From positions 62,001 through 126,000 of the forward strand of contig JASGGU010000003.1 of NCBI GenBank assembly GCA_047602645.1: 64,000 nt of DNA, given 5' to 3'. Below, one piece after another: positions 24,798-32,762 of this stretch. The notes below the pieces were generated by a model that ran no database searches, was not told where the DNA came from, and was given only the letters and a program-made list of their open reading frames with translations. The DNA is from JAEYFP01 sp047602645. GTDB taxonomy: Bacteria > Bacillota > Clostridia > Lachnospirales > Lachnospiraceae. How positions within the stretch are numbered: the first letter of the stretch is position 1; every line of letters begins with the position of its first letter. A program made the translations under genes and the position numbers.

Positions 24798-24836
24798 GAA
24801 GTCTGCGGCTACAAATACTATCCATGGGTGATTTAT

Positions 24837-25883
24837 ATGGATAGACTGTTGAATGAAAAACAGAAAAAAATAATAACTGCGGCTGCGATTATCGCCGCCG
24901 TTTATTTGGGAATGAAGTATCTGGTCCCCGTCTTTATTCCTTTTTTATTTGCCGGTCTGATCAGCGCCATGATACTTCCGGTGGTGGACTGGCTTTATCA
25001 TAAATTGCATTTGAACAGAAGTTTTTCCGCGGCCTGTTTAATGATCGCGGTCTGCCTGCTGTTTCTGGGATTGCTATGGCTGCTGTTCGGGCGGCTGTTT
25101 GTCCAGATTGAGGATCTGGTTTGCAGCTATTTGTGCTATGAGGAGGAGCTTGAAAAGAATTTTACGGGGCTCTGCGATTGGATGGAAAATCTGACCGGTA
25201 TCGATGCCGTAAAAATACAGACACAGGTGATGGATAATTTTAACCTTTTTGTCGAAAATGCCACGACAGAAAAAATGTCCGAGCTGATGGGAAATTCTAT
25301 GACGATTTTAAAAAAGACCGCAGGCTGTTTTACTATCGTTATCGTGACATTTATTTCTGTACTCCTGTTTGTAAAGGATGTTGGAAAAATGAAGGACAAG
25401 TGCCGTCACAGCAAATGCTGTCAAGTGATGTATGAAATTGTTAAAAAAGTACTGACGGCGGCGGGCACCTATCTTCGCGCACAGTTTATTATCATGAGTC
25501 TGATTTCGGCTTTATGTGTGATCACACTGTATTTTTTAAAGAATCCGTATGCCCTGCTGGTCGGAGTTTTAATTGGTTTTTTTGATATTCTTCCATTTAT
25601 CGGAACAGGCACAATCCTTGTGCCGTGGGCGGTCATCGAACTGACCATGGGTCATTATAAGGAGGCGGCCGTCCTGCTTATTCTGTTTGCAGCCTGTTCC
25701 TTTGCCAGAGAGCTGCTTGAGCCAAAGCTCATCGGTAAGCGGCTCGGCGTCTATCCTCTTGCCGTACTCATGGCGATTTATGTGGGCATCCGGCTGTTCG
25801 GGATCAGCGGTATCGTGTTGGGTCCGGTCAGCGCTCTGATTATCTATGAATGGATGAATGCCTTGACAAAACAACCTAAATAA
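24837..25883 (+). CDS. AI-2E family transporter (PF01594-type)
   Basis: 348 residues with about eight membrane segments: a pair at 15-50, one at 65-85, a long external/cytoplasmic stretch (90-155), then further helices to the C-terminus. The PF01594 pattern is clear: GFFDILPFIGTGTILVPWAVI and the ending GVYPLAVLMAIYVGIRLFGISGIVLGPV. Members export autoinducer-2 in some bacteria but others act as Na+/H+ or unknown transporters (YtvI-type in spore-formers). ATG 24837 is chosen; GTG 24828 is also in frame. Promoter of the T-box overlaps its end. Confidence 0.85.
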   Translation: MDRLLNEKQKKIITAAAIIAAVYLGMKYLVPVFIPFLFAGLISAMILPVVDWLYHKLHLNRSFSAACLMIAVCLLFLGLLWLLFGRLFVQIEDLVCSYLCYEEELEKNFTGLCDWMENLTGIDAVKIQTQVMDNFNLFVENATTEKMSELMGNSMTILKKTAGCFTIVIVTFISVLLFVKDVGKMKDKCRHSKCCQVMYEIVKKVLTAAGTYLRAQFIIMSLISALCVITLYFLKNPYALLVGVLIGFFDILPFIGTGTILVPWAVIELTMGHYKEAAVLLILFAACSFARELLEPKLIGKRLGVYPLAVLMAIYVGIRLFGISGIVLGPVSALIIYEWMNALTKQPK

Positions 25884-25891
25884 AATAGAAT
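25863..25891 (+). promoter_or_regulatory. Promoter of the T-box/proS unit
   Basis: TTGACA (25863-25868), 17 bases, TAGAAT (25886-25891), overlapping the last codons of the transporter gene. Start expected near 25898. Confidence 0.7.
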
Positions 25892-25897
25892 GGCGTT

Positions 25898-26136
25898 AGA
25901 TAGAAACTGTGAAAAGAACTAGTACGGAGAGGGTGTCACTTTGATGCCGAAGCGTTACAGAGAGGGAATGACTGCTGAGAATTCCTGCGTGGAAATCCGG
26001 AACCGGCCTTGGAGTTCCGTATGAAAATACGGCGTAGAGCGGCGTTAACGCGGCAGGAGAGAGCGCACAGATGCTAATAAGGGTGGTACCGCCGATATTC
26101 GGTCCCTTGCAGATGTGGGCTTATTTTTTATTGTAA
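25898..26136 (+). promoter_or_regulatory. T-box leader of proS
   Basis: The T-box antiterminator core AAGGGTGGTACCGC is at 26079-26092. Upstream Stem I elements: GTGAAAAGAAC base motif (about 25910), AGAGAGGGAAT and GCTGAGAATTCC forming the apical part (25960-25985). The terminator form pairs AATAAG (26076-26081) with CTTATT (26120-26125) followed by TTTTTA. Uncharged tRNA-Pro would favour readthrough. Proline-type triplets CCG (25997, 26003) and CCT (26007) lie in the expected specifier area; which one is read I cannot decide. Confidence 0.92.
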
Positions 26137-26149
26137 GAGGAGAAAATAT

Positions 26150-27580
26150 ATGGCAGACAAAAAACTTGTAGAAGCAATTACCTCGATGGAAGAGGATTTT
26201 GCGCAGTGGTACACGGATGTTGTAAAAAAGGCAGAGCTGATTGACTATTCGAATGTTAAGGGCTGTATGGTGATCAAACCGGCAGGCTATGCAATATGGG
26301 AGCTGATCCAGAGGCAGCTTGACGACCGGTTCAAGCAGACCGGAGTGGAGAATGTTTATATGCCGATGTTTATTCCCGAAAGTCTTCTGCAGAAGGAGAA
26401 GGATCATGTGGAGGGCTTTGCACCCGAGGTTGCATGGGTGACGCACGGCGGACTGGAGCCCCTGCAGGAGCGGATGTGTGTCAGGCCCACGTCCGAAACA
26501 CTGTTCTGCGATTTTTATGCAAATGAAATTCAGTCTTACAGGGATTTGCCGAAATTATATAATCAGTGGTGTTCTGTTGTGCGTTGGGAAAAGACGACAA
26601 GGCCGTTTTTGCGTTCACGGGAATTTTTATGGCAGGAAGGGCATACCGCACATGCGACGGAGAAAGAGGCTGAGGAAAGAACGAAGCAGATGCTGAATGT
26701 CTATGCTGATTTTTGTGAAGAGGTGTTGGCAATTCCTGTAGTAAAAGGAAGAAAGACGGAAAAGGAAAAGTTTGCGGGTGCGGAAGCCACTTATACGATA
26801 GAGGCCCTGATGCATGACGGCAAGGCACTGCAGTCCGGCACAAGCCATAATTTCGGAAGCGGGTTTGCGAAGGCATTTGACATTCAGTTTACGGATAAGG
26901 ATAATTCGTTAAAATACGTGCATCAGACGTCTTGGGGAATGTCTACGAGAATCATCGGCGCAATTATCATGGTGCATGGCGATGACAGCGGCTTAAAGCT
27001 GCCTCCAAGAATCGCTCCGTGCCAGATCATGGTCATTCCCATTCAGCAGAAGAAGGAGGGCGTGCTTGAAAAGGCATTTGAGATCAGAGAAAAGCTTTCG
27101 GGCTTCCGTGTAAAGGTAGATGATACGGACAAGAGTCCCGGCTGGAAATTCAGCGAACAGGAAATGCGCGGTATTCCGCTCCGTATTGAGATCGGGCCGA
27201 AGGATATCGAGCAGAACCAGTGTGTTATTGTCCGTCGTGATACGAGGGAAAAGTTTATTGTTTCCATTGATGAGGTAGAGGAGAAGACGGCAAAGCTTCT
27301 GAGCATCATCCAAAACGATATGCTTGCTCATGCGAGAGAGCACCTTGCAGCGCATACCTATGAGGCCGGGAACTATACCGAATTTAAAAAAATAATTGAG
27401 GAAAAGCCAGGCTTTGTGAAAGCCATGTGGTGCGGCGATGAGGCTTGTGAGAATACGATCAAGGAAGAAACGGGCGCAACGTCCCGCTGTATGCCTTTTG
27501 AACAGGAACACGTGACAGATACCTGTGTTTGTTGTGGAAAACCAGCCGAAACAATGGTATACTGGGGTAAAGCATATTAA
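26150..27580 (+). CDS. proS: Prolyl-tRNA synthetase, short (archaeal/eukaryote-like) class
   Basis: 476 residues, lacking the INS editing domain of the long bacterial form; starts with the class II core and ends with the extra C-terminal Cys-containing domain (MWCGDEACENT, CVCCGKPAE; ends in Tyr), the type 3 ProS hallmark. Motif 2 region FLRSREFLWQEGHTAHAT and motif 3 region QTSWGMSTRIIGAIIM are visible. Charges tRNA-Pro. Controlled by the T-box upstream. AAGAGGAG lies before ATG. Followed by ackA 22 bases on. Confidence 0.96.
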   Translation: MADKKLVEAITSMEEDFAQWYTDVVKKAELIDYSNVKGCMVIKPAGYAIWELIQRQLDDRFKQTGVENVYMPMFIPESLLQKEKDHVEGFAPEVAWVTHGGLEPLQERMCVRPTSETLFCDFYANEIQSYRDLPKLYNQWCSVVRWEKTTRPFLRSREFLWQEGHTAHATEKEAEERTKQMLNVYADFCEEVLAIPVVKGRKTEKEKFAGAEATYTIEALMHDGKALQSGTSHNFGSGFAKAFDIQFTDKDNSLKYVHQTSWGMSTRIIGAIIMVHGDDSGLKLPPRIAPCQIMVIPIQQKKEGVLEKAFEIREKLSGFRVKVDDTDKSPGWKFSEQEMRGIPLRIEIGPKDIEQNQCVIVRRDTREKFIVSIDEVEEKTAKLLSIIQNDMLAHAREHLAAHTYEAGNYTEFKKIIEEKPGFVKAMWCGDEACENTIKEETGATSRCMPFEQEHVTDTCVCCGKPAETMVYWGKAY

Positions 27581-27602
27581 GGACAAAGGGGGCAATCAAA
27601 AC

Positions 27603-28796
27603 ATGAATGTATTAGTAATAAACTGCGGAAGCTCTTCCCTGAAATATCAGCTGATCAACTCCGATTCCGAGGAGGTCCTTGCAAAAGGGATCTGCGAACG
27701 GATCGGGATCACCGGAGGAATGCTGACGCATCAGCCGGAGGGCAGGGACAAAATCAAGACGGCAGTCGACATGCCGGACCACACCGTTGCAGTGAAGCTT
27801 GTGATCGAAAGTCTGACAGACAAGGATAGCGGCGTAATCAAATCGCTGAGTGAAATCGACGCGGTCGGACACCGGGTGGTACACGGAGGAGAGCGTTTTT
27901 CAGAGTCGACGCTGCTTACGGAGGATGTGATGAAGGCGATTGAAGAGTGCAATGATTTGGCACCCCTTCACAATCCGGCAAACCTGACGGGTATTCGTTC
28001 TTGTATGAAGGTGCTGCCGGGTGTACCGATGGTCGGTGTATTCGATACCGCGTTTCACCAGACGATGCCTCCCAAAGCCTTCCTTTACGGAATTCCGTTC
28101 GAATATTACCAAAAATATAAGGTGCGCCGTTACGGCTTTCACGGCACGAGCCATGAATTTGTTTCCAAGCGTGCGGCGGAGCTGCTTTTAAAGGATAAAA
28201 GCGATTTTAAGGTGATTGTCTGTCATTTGGGAAACGGCGCGAGCATCAGTGCGGTCAGCAACGGAAAATGCGTGGATACGAGTATGGGACTGACACCGCT
28301 GGAGGGTCTGATCATGGGCACGCGCAGTGGTGATCTGGATCCGGCGATACTGGATTTTCTTGTTAAAAAAGAGGGACTGACGATCTCAGAAGTGACCGAT
28401 ATTCTCAACAAAAAATCCGGTGTGCTCGGACTTTCCGGTGTTTCCAGCGATTTCAGGGATTTAGGGAATGCGGCGGATACCGGAAATGAGCAGGCAAAGA
28501 CGGCTCTTGAGACTTATGCATACCGTGTTGCAAAATATATCGGTTCGTATGCGGCGGCGATGAATGGCGTGGATGCAATCGTATTTACTGCCGGTGTCGG
28601 AGAAAATAATACGCAGGTCAGACAGATGATCGGAGATTATCTCGGTTATTTAGGAACCAGTGTTGTTTCTGAAAAGAACAACGTAAAAGGTGAAGAGGCT
28701 GTTTTGTCGGCGGATGGGGCGAAGGTTGCCATTCTTGTAATTCCGACGAATGAAGAACTTGCGATTGCAAGGGAAACAGTCAGACTTGTTTTGTAG
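27603..28796 (+). CDS. ackA: Acetate kinase
   Basis: 397 residues, full length. N-terminal VLVINCGSSSLKYQL is the ASKHA phosphate-1 signature of acetate kinases; RRYGFHGTSHEFV, HLGNGASI and VFTAGVGENN also match. Makes ATP from acetyl phosphate in fermentation. ATG 27603 with GGGGG upstream; the frame extends to 27525 inside proS, which is not credible. The usual partner pta is not adjacent here. Confidence 0.97.
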   Translation: MNVLVINCGSSSLKYQLINSDSEEVLAKGICERIGITGGMLTHQPEGRDKIKTAVDMPDHTVAVKLVIESLTDKDSGVIKSLSEIDAVGHRVVHGGERFSESTLLTEDVMKAIEECNDLAPLHNPANLTGIRSCMKVLPGVPMVGVFDTAFHQTMPPKAFLYGIPFEYYQKYKVRRYGFHGTSHEFVSKRAAELLLKDKSDFKVIVCHLGNGASISAVSNGKCVDTSMGLTPLEGLIMGTRSGDLDPAILDFLVKKEGLTISEVTDILNKKSGVLGLSGVSSDFRDLGNAADTGNEQAKTALETYAYRVAKYIGSYAAAMNGVDAIVFTAGVGENNTQVRQMIGDYLGYLGTSVVSEKNNVKGEEAVLSADGAKVAILVIPTNEELAIARETVRLVL

Positions 28797-28809
28797 GGAG
28801 GTGTCCCGT

Positions 28810-30171
28810 ATGCAGATAACACTACCAGAAAAGGTGAAGCGTATCCTCCGTACATTACAGGATGGCGGCTATGAAGCCTATGCGGTGGGCGGTTGCGTAC
28901 GGGATTCTTGCTTAGGCAGGCTGCCGGAGGATTGGGATATTACGACAAGTGCCAGGCCAAATGAGGTTAAAGCGCTGTTTCGCCGGACGGTGGATACCGG
29001 GATTCAGCATGGTACGGTCACCGTTCTGTATGGAAATGAGGGCTTTGAGGTGACAACCTACCGGATTGACGGGGACTATGAGGACAGCAGGCACCCGAAG
29101 GAGGTCACCTTTACAACAAAGCTGACCGAGGATCTGAAGCGGCGGGATTTTACGATTAACGCAATGGCCTACAGTGAAGAGACAGGGATCGTTGATGTGT
29201 TCGGCGGCCTTGCGGATTTAGAAGACGGAATAATTCGCGCCGTGGGAAATGCAAAGGAACGGTTTACGGAAGACGCACTTCGTATCCTGAGGGCGATCCG
29301 GTTCTCGGCGCAGCTTGGGTATGAGATTGAGGAGGAGACAATGCAGGCGATCAAAGAGCTTGCACCATCGCTTTCTCAGATCAGCGCGGAACGGATCAGG
29401 ACGGAGCTTGTGAAGCTTCTGCTGTCAAAGCACCCTGACAGGATGCGAATTGCCTATGAGACGGGAGTGACAGCCGTCATACTGCCGGAGTTTGACCGGA
29501 TGTTTGATACGGAGCAGAATACACCATACCATTGCTTTAATGTCGGAGAACATACACTCTATGCGCTGCAGGCCTCCTGTGCGGAGGATGAGCGGATTGA
29601 TGAGGAAGAAAGAAAGCTGTTGCGGCTGTCTCTGCTGTTTCATGATATGGGAAAGCCTGAGGAGCATACGGTCGACGAACAGGGGATTTCCCATTTCTAC
29701 CGGCATGCGCTCAGGAGTGAGGAACTGACAGTCCGTATCATGCGACGGCTGAAATTCGACAATGATACGCTTAATAAGACCGCAAAGCTCGTAAAATATC
29801 ATGATTACAGGCCAAAGCTGACAATGCCGCGTGTACGTCGTGCCATCGTTGAAATCAGTCCGGAGCTGATGCCGGTGCTCTTTTCCGTAAAAAGGGCGGA
29901 TATCGCGGCGCAAAGCGATTATAAGCGGTCGGAAAAACTTGCTTATACCGCTGAGTTTGAACAGCGATACAGGCAGGTACTTGAGGCGGGCGACTGTATT
30001 TCTATCAGGATGCTTGCTGTTTCGGGAAAGGATCTGATAGAAGCCGGGATGCAGCCCGGCAGAGAGCTCGGTGAGGCGCTGCAGAAGTTGTTTCTGCATG
30101 TGCTTGAGGAACCTTCCCACAACACGAAGGAATACCTGCTTTCCAAAATAAATATAGAGAAGAAACCATAG
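28810..30171 (+). CDS. cca: CCA-adding tRNA nucleotidyltransferase
   Basis: 453 residues. Class II nucleotidyltransferase head: GGCVRD then the metal-binding DWD (41-43), RRDFTINAMAY, and RILRAIRFSAQLGYEIE. C-terminal half has an HD domain (LFHDMGKPEEH, about 277). Adds or repairs the 3' CCA end of tRNAs; the HD part may remove phosphates at the end. Start at ATG 28810 with AGGGAGG upstream. Confidence 0.93.
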   Translation: MQITLPEKVKRILRTLQDGGYEAYAVGGCVRDSCLGRLPEDWDITTSARPNEVKALFRRTVDTGIQHGTVTVLYGNEGFEVTTYRIDGDYEDSRHPKEVTFTTKLTEDLKRRDFTINAMAYSEETGIVDVFGGLADLEDGIIRAVGNAKERFTEDALRILRAIRFSAQLGYEIEEETMQAIKELAPSLSQISAERIRTELVKLLLSKHPDRMRIAYETGVTAVILPEFDRMFDTEQNTPYHCFNVGEHTLYALQASCAEDERIDEEERKLLRLSLLFHDMGKPEEHTVDEQGISHFYRHALRSEELTVRIMRRLKFDNDTLNKTAKLVKYHDYRPKLTMPRVRRAIVEISPELMPVLFSVKRADIAAQSDYKRSEKLAYTAEFEQRYRQVLEAGDCISIRMLAVSGKDLIEAGMQPGRELGEALQKLFLHVLEEPSHNTKEYLLSKINIEKKP

Positions 30172-30182
30172 GAGGTCAGCAT

Positions 30183-30208
30183 ACTTTTTATAGCCCTCTC
30201 ATAAGATA
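30183..30208 (+). promoter_or_regulatory. Possible mother-cell (sigma-K/E) promoter
   Basis: CATAAGATA at 30200-30208 fits the sigma-K -10 element (CATAnnnTA), with AC 15 bases upstream in the -35 place. It lies 56 bases before a CotS-like spore coat gene, which is the expected kind of target. Short motifs like this occur by chance, so tentative. Confidence 0.35.
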
Positions 30209-30263
30209 GGTAGTGAACAAACTATAGAGAAACTATATGTCTTACCGGGTGAGGGGGATCTAA

Positions 30264-31247
30264 GTGGGCGATAAAGGGAGCAGTGTACTGGAGGCCTATG
30301 ATTTAACAGTAAACAGGACCTATAAGGGACGCGGTGCGCTGATTTGTGAGACAAATCAGGGCTTGAAAATTCTGCGGGAATACCACGGTTCGGCTGCGAA
30401 GCTGCAGATGCAGGATGAAATGCTTTCGCATATAGGCAGGAAGGGCTTTTTCAGAGTGGACTTTTTTGTTCACAACAAAGAAGGCGGTCTGCTGACAACG
30501 GATGCATCGGGTACCCCCTATGTGCTGAAGGACTGCTGTGAGGGAAAGGAATGCGATGTAAAAAATCCTGCGGAGCTTCGTCTGGCGGCGAAAAATTTGG
30601 CTCTTTTGCATCAGGCAATGCAAATTCCGCAGCTTTGCACAGTTCCGATGTATTTTCATTCGATTAAGCGCGAATCCGAGAAACACACGAGAGAACTCAA
30701 GAAAATCAGGGATTTTATACAGGCAAGGAGTAAAAAATCAGAATTTGAGCTGTACTTTATTAGAAATTTTAATCTGTTTTACGGGCAGGCGCTGGAAGTA
30801 AGCAGCAGTATGACCGGTTGGGATGAAAAGACCTTTCTTCATGGAATTTTTGAAAGCGGGCAGCTTTGCCACGGTGAATATGTTCACCACAATATTATGA
30901 TTGGCAAGCAGGGAATTTCCGTTATTAATTTTGAAAGGTTTCTGGCCGATACAAGAGTCAGAGATTTATATCAATTTATGCGGAAGGTGCTGGAGAAAAA
31001 CAACTGGGAAGAACGAACAGGCTTTTTGCTTCTGGAAAGCTATGAGGAGGAGTCCCTGCTTCTTTCAGAGGAAAAAAGAAACCTGTATTTCCGTCTTGCC
31101 TATCCGGAAAAATTTTGGAAGGTAGCAAACTATTATTATAATTCCAACAAGGCGCTTGTGCCGGATAAAAATATCGATAAGCTGAAGACACTCGTCAACC
31201 AAAATGATGCAAGAGAAAGGTTTTTAAAACAGTTAGTGAGGTACTGA
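30264..31247 (+). CDS. CotS-like spore coat protein with altered kinase motifs
   Basis: 327 residues, aminoglycoside-phosphotransferase-like fold as in the CotS/YsxE spore coat family (KGRGALICETNQGLKILREY opening; YQFMRKVLEKNNW, PEKFWKVANYYYNSNKAL ending). The Brenner motif reads CHGEYVHHNIMI, with Glu where active kinases have Asp, and the metal site reads INFERF instead of IDFD. It therefore may bind a nucleotide or sugar without phosphorylating it. GTG start with GGGGG six bases upstream. Its stop shares one base with the start of the PEGA gene. Confidence 0.8.
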   Translation: MGDKGSSVLEAYDLTVNRTYKGRGALICETNQGLKILREYHGSAAKLQMQDEMLSHIGRKGFFRVDFFVHNKEGGLLTTDASGTPYVLKDCCEGKECDVKNPAELRLAAKNLALLHQAMQIPQLCTVPMYFHSIKRESEKHTRELKKIRDFIQARSKKSEFELYFIRNFNLFYGQALEVSSSMTGWDEKTFLHGIFESGQLCHGEYVHHNIMIGKQGISVINFERFLADTRVRDLYQFMRKVLEKNNWEERTGFLLLESYEEESLLLSEEKRNLYFRLAYPEKFWKVANYYYNSNKALVPDKNIDKLKTLVNQNDARERFLKQLVRY

Positions 31248-32617
31248 TGAAAAAAGCGATAGTTCCCATTATGACAATGATTCTTCTGACGTTTCTAGGA
31301 TGCTACCTGATCGCAACGGAATATTTGAAAAGCAAGGTCGCAAATGAAGTTAGCGAGACATTGGCCGAGGAGCCTGAGGAGAAACTGACAAATGAGGATA
31401 CGGTCATTTTGCTCGGGAAGGATACGAAAGAAAAGCTGCTGATACTTCGCCTTGTGACGGGCGGCAGGGAACAGGAGCTTTCCTATGACGGAACGACTGC
31501 TATTTTAGGAAGGCACGGCGACAGCCTTTCGATGGAACAGCTGGAAATAGGGGAAATTTTAGACGTTGTCTATTCGACTCACAGCCGGAGGCTCAACACT
31601 GTCCAGGTGTCGGTTAACACCTGGACAAATACGGGCGTCACAAAGTTTTCTGTGGATGAAAATAAAAAAATCATGGAGATCGGCCGGGAGCAGTATCAGT
31701 TTACCGACGATCTTGTCATTTTTTCGGACGGCAAGCCGGCGCAGCTGATGGATATTACAGAGCTTGATACGCTGACGATCAAGGGTTATAACCGGAAAAT
31801 CTGTTCTATTCTCGTAGAAAAAGGGCATGGGTATCTCAGACTTTTAAACGATGCTTATTTTATTGGCGGTTGGATCGAGGTAGGACAAGCTATTATCAAG
31901 CCGATCACGTCGGAAATGCTGCTGCCTGTTCCCGAGGGGAGCTATACGGTGCGTCTGACAAATAAAGGCTACGCGGGTCAGAAGGATGTAAAGGTAATTC
32001 GTGATCAGGAGACGGAAATCGACCTGTCGGAAATTGATATCGAAGAAGTCGCAATCGGCCATATTGCCTTCCGAATTAGTCCTGATTACGCGCAGCTTTA
32101 CGTTGACGGCGATATGACAGATTTTACGGAGCGGGTGCCGCTGGAATTCGGGACTCATCAAATTCGGGTAGAACTGCCCGGCTATGAGACAATTGAAACG
32201 AATATCAAAGTCGGCTCGGAATTTGCCAACATCGATATCGAACTGGACGAAGAAACAGAGGAGGCGGAAAGTTCTTCCTCCTCCAGCTCTAAAAAGAGCA
32301 GCTCCTCAGGCAGGTCAAGCAGCTTAAGCAGCTCTTCAGGCAGTTCCTCATCGGGCAGCAGCACGGTTAGCACATCCTCCAGCTCGACAAATATTTTATC
32401 GGAAACTAAAAAGATGTACGTCGAAGGACCTGCGCAGGCGGAAGTATATCTGGACGGAAACTATGTCGGGATTGCGCCGGTCAGCGCGGCGAAGGTGACA
32501 GGCTCTCATGTGATCACGCTGAGCAGAAACGGCTATCAGACGAAGAGCTATACGGTCAATATTGATAATGACGGAAACGATGTCACGTTTTCGTTTTCAG
32601 AGCTTGCGGCACAATGA
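31247..32617 (+). CDS. PEGA-domain surface protein with Ser-rich linker
   Basis: 456 residues. One N-terminal membrane segment (about 5-24), so anchored with the rest outside. A beta-rich part (40-220) is followed by PEGA-type repeats: SYTVRLTNKGYAGQKDV, then YAQLYVDGDMTDFTERVPLEFGTHQ.., and, past a linker of about 50 residues that is mainly Ser, a last repeat (EVYLDGNYVGIAPVSAAKV). PEGA domains are small beta modules on surface proteins. The Ser linker could span the wall. Overlaps cotS-like stop by one base, so likely the same operon and perhaps related to the spore surface. Confidence 0.8.
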   Translation: MKKAIVPIMTMILLTFLGCYLIATEYLKSKVANEVSETLAEEPEEKLTNEDTVILLGKDTKEKLLILRLVTGGREQELSYDGTTAILGRHGDSLSMEQLEIGEILDVVYSTHSRRLNTVQVSVNTWTNTGVTKFSVDENKKIMEIGREQYQFTDDLVIFSDGKPAQLMDITELDTLTIKGYNRKICSILVEKGHGYLRLLNDAYFIGGWIEVGQAIIKPITSEMLLPVPEGSYTVRLTNKGYAGQKDVKVIRDQETEIDLSEIDIEEVAIGHIAFRISPDYAQLYVDGDMTDFTERVPLEFGTHQIRVELPGYETIETNIKVGSEFANIDIELDEETEEAESSSSSSSKKSSSSGRSSSLSSSSGSSSSGSSTVSTSSSSTNILSETKKMYVEGPAQAEVYLDGNYVGIAPVSAAKVTGSHVITLSRNGYQTKSYTVNIDNDGNDVTFSFSELAAQ

Positions 32618-32667
32618 CGGAAAAGGATGCATTTTCCTTGTGAAAATCAGAATAACGAAGTATAATA

Positions 32668-32709
32668 AAAACTGGTATGTTGGTCAATGAGGTCCGGCAT
32701 GCCAGTTTT
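32668..32709 (+). terminator. Terminator-like hairpin after the PEGA gene
   Basis: AAAACTGGTATG (32668-32679) pairs with CATGCCAGTTTT (32698-32709), one G-T pair; it ends in a four-T run. Weak by T-run length but placed between units. Confidence 0.55.
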
Positions 32710-32762
32710 GCGCTCCAAGGAATTGTTTCTAAATTTTGTTATAAAAAAGTGCGGAGATCTCT

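Noticed and set aside
27525..27602. N-terminal extension of acetate kinase
   Set aside because: Lies inside the proS coding end and precedes the conserved VLVINCGSSS start.
32265..32400. Possible DNA tandem repeat of AGCTCC-like units
   Set aside because: Explained by the Ser-rich linker of the PEGA protein; not a separate element.
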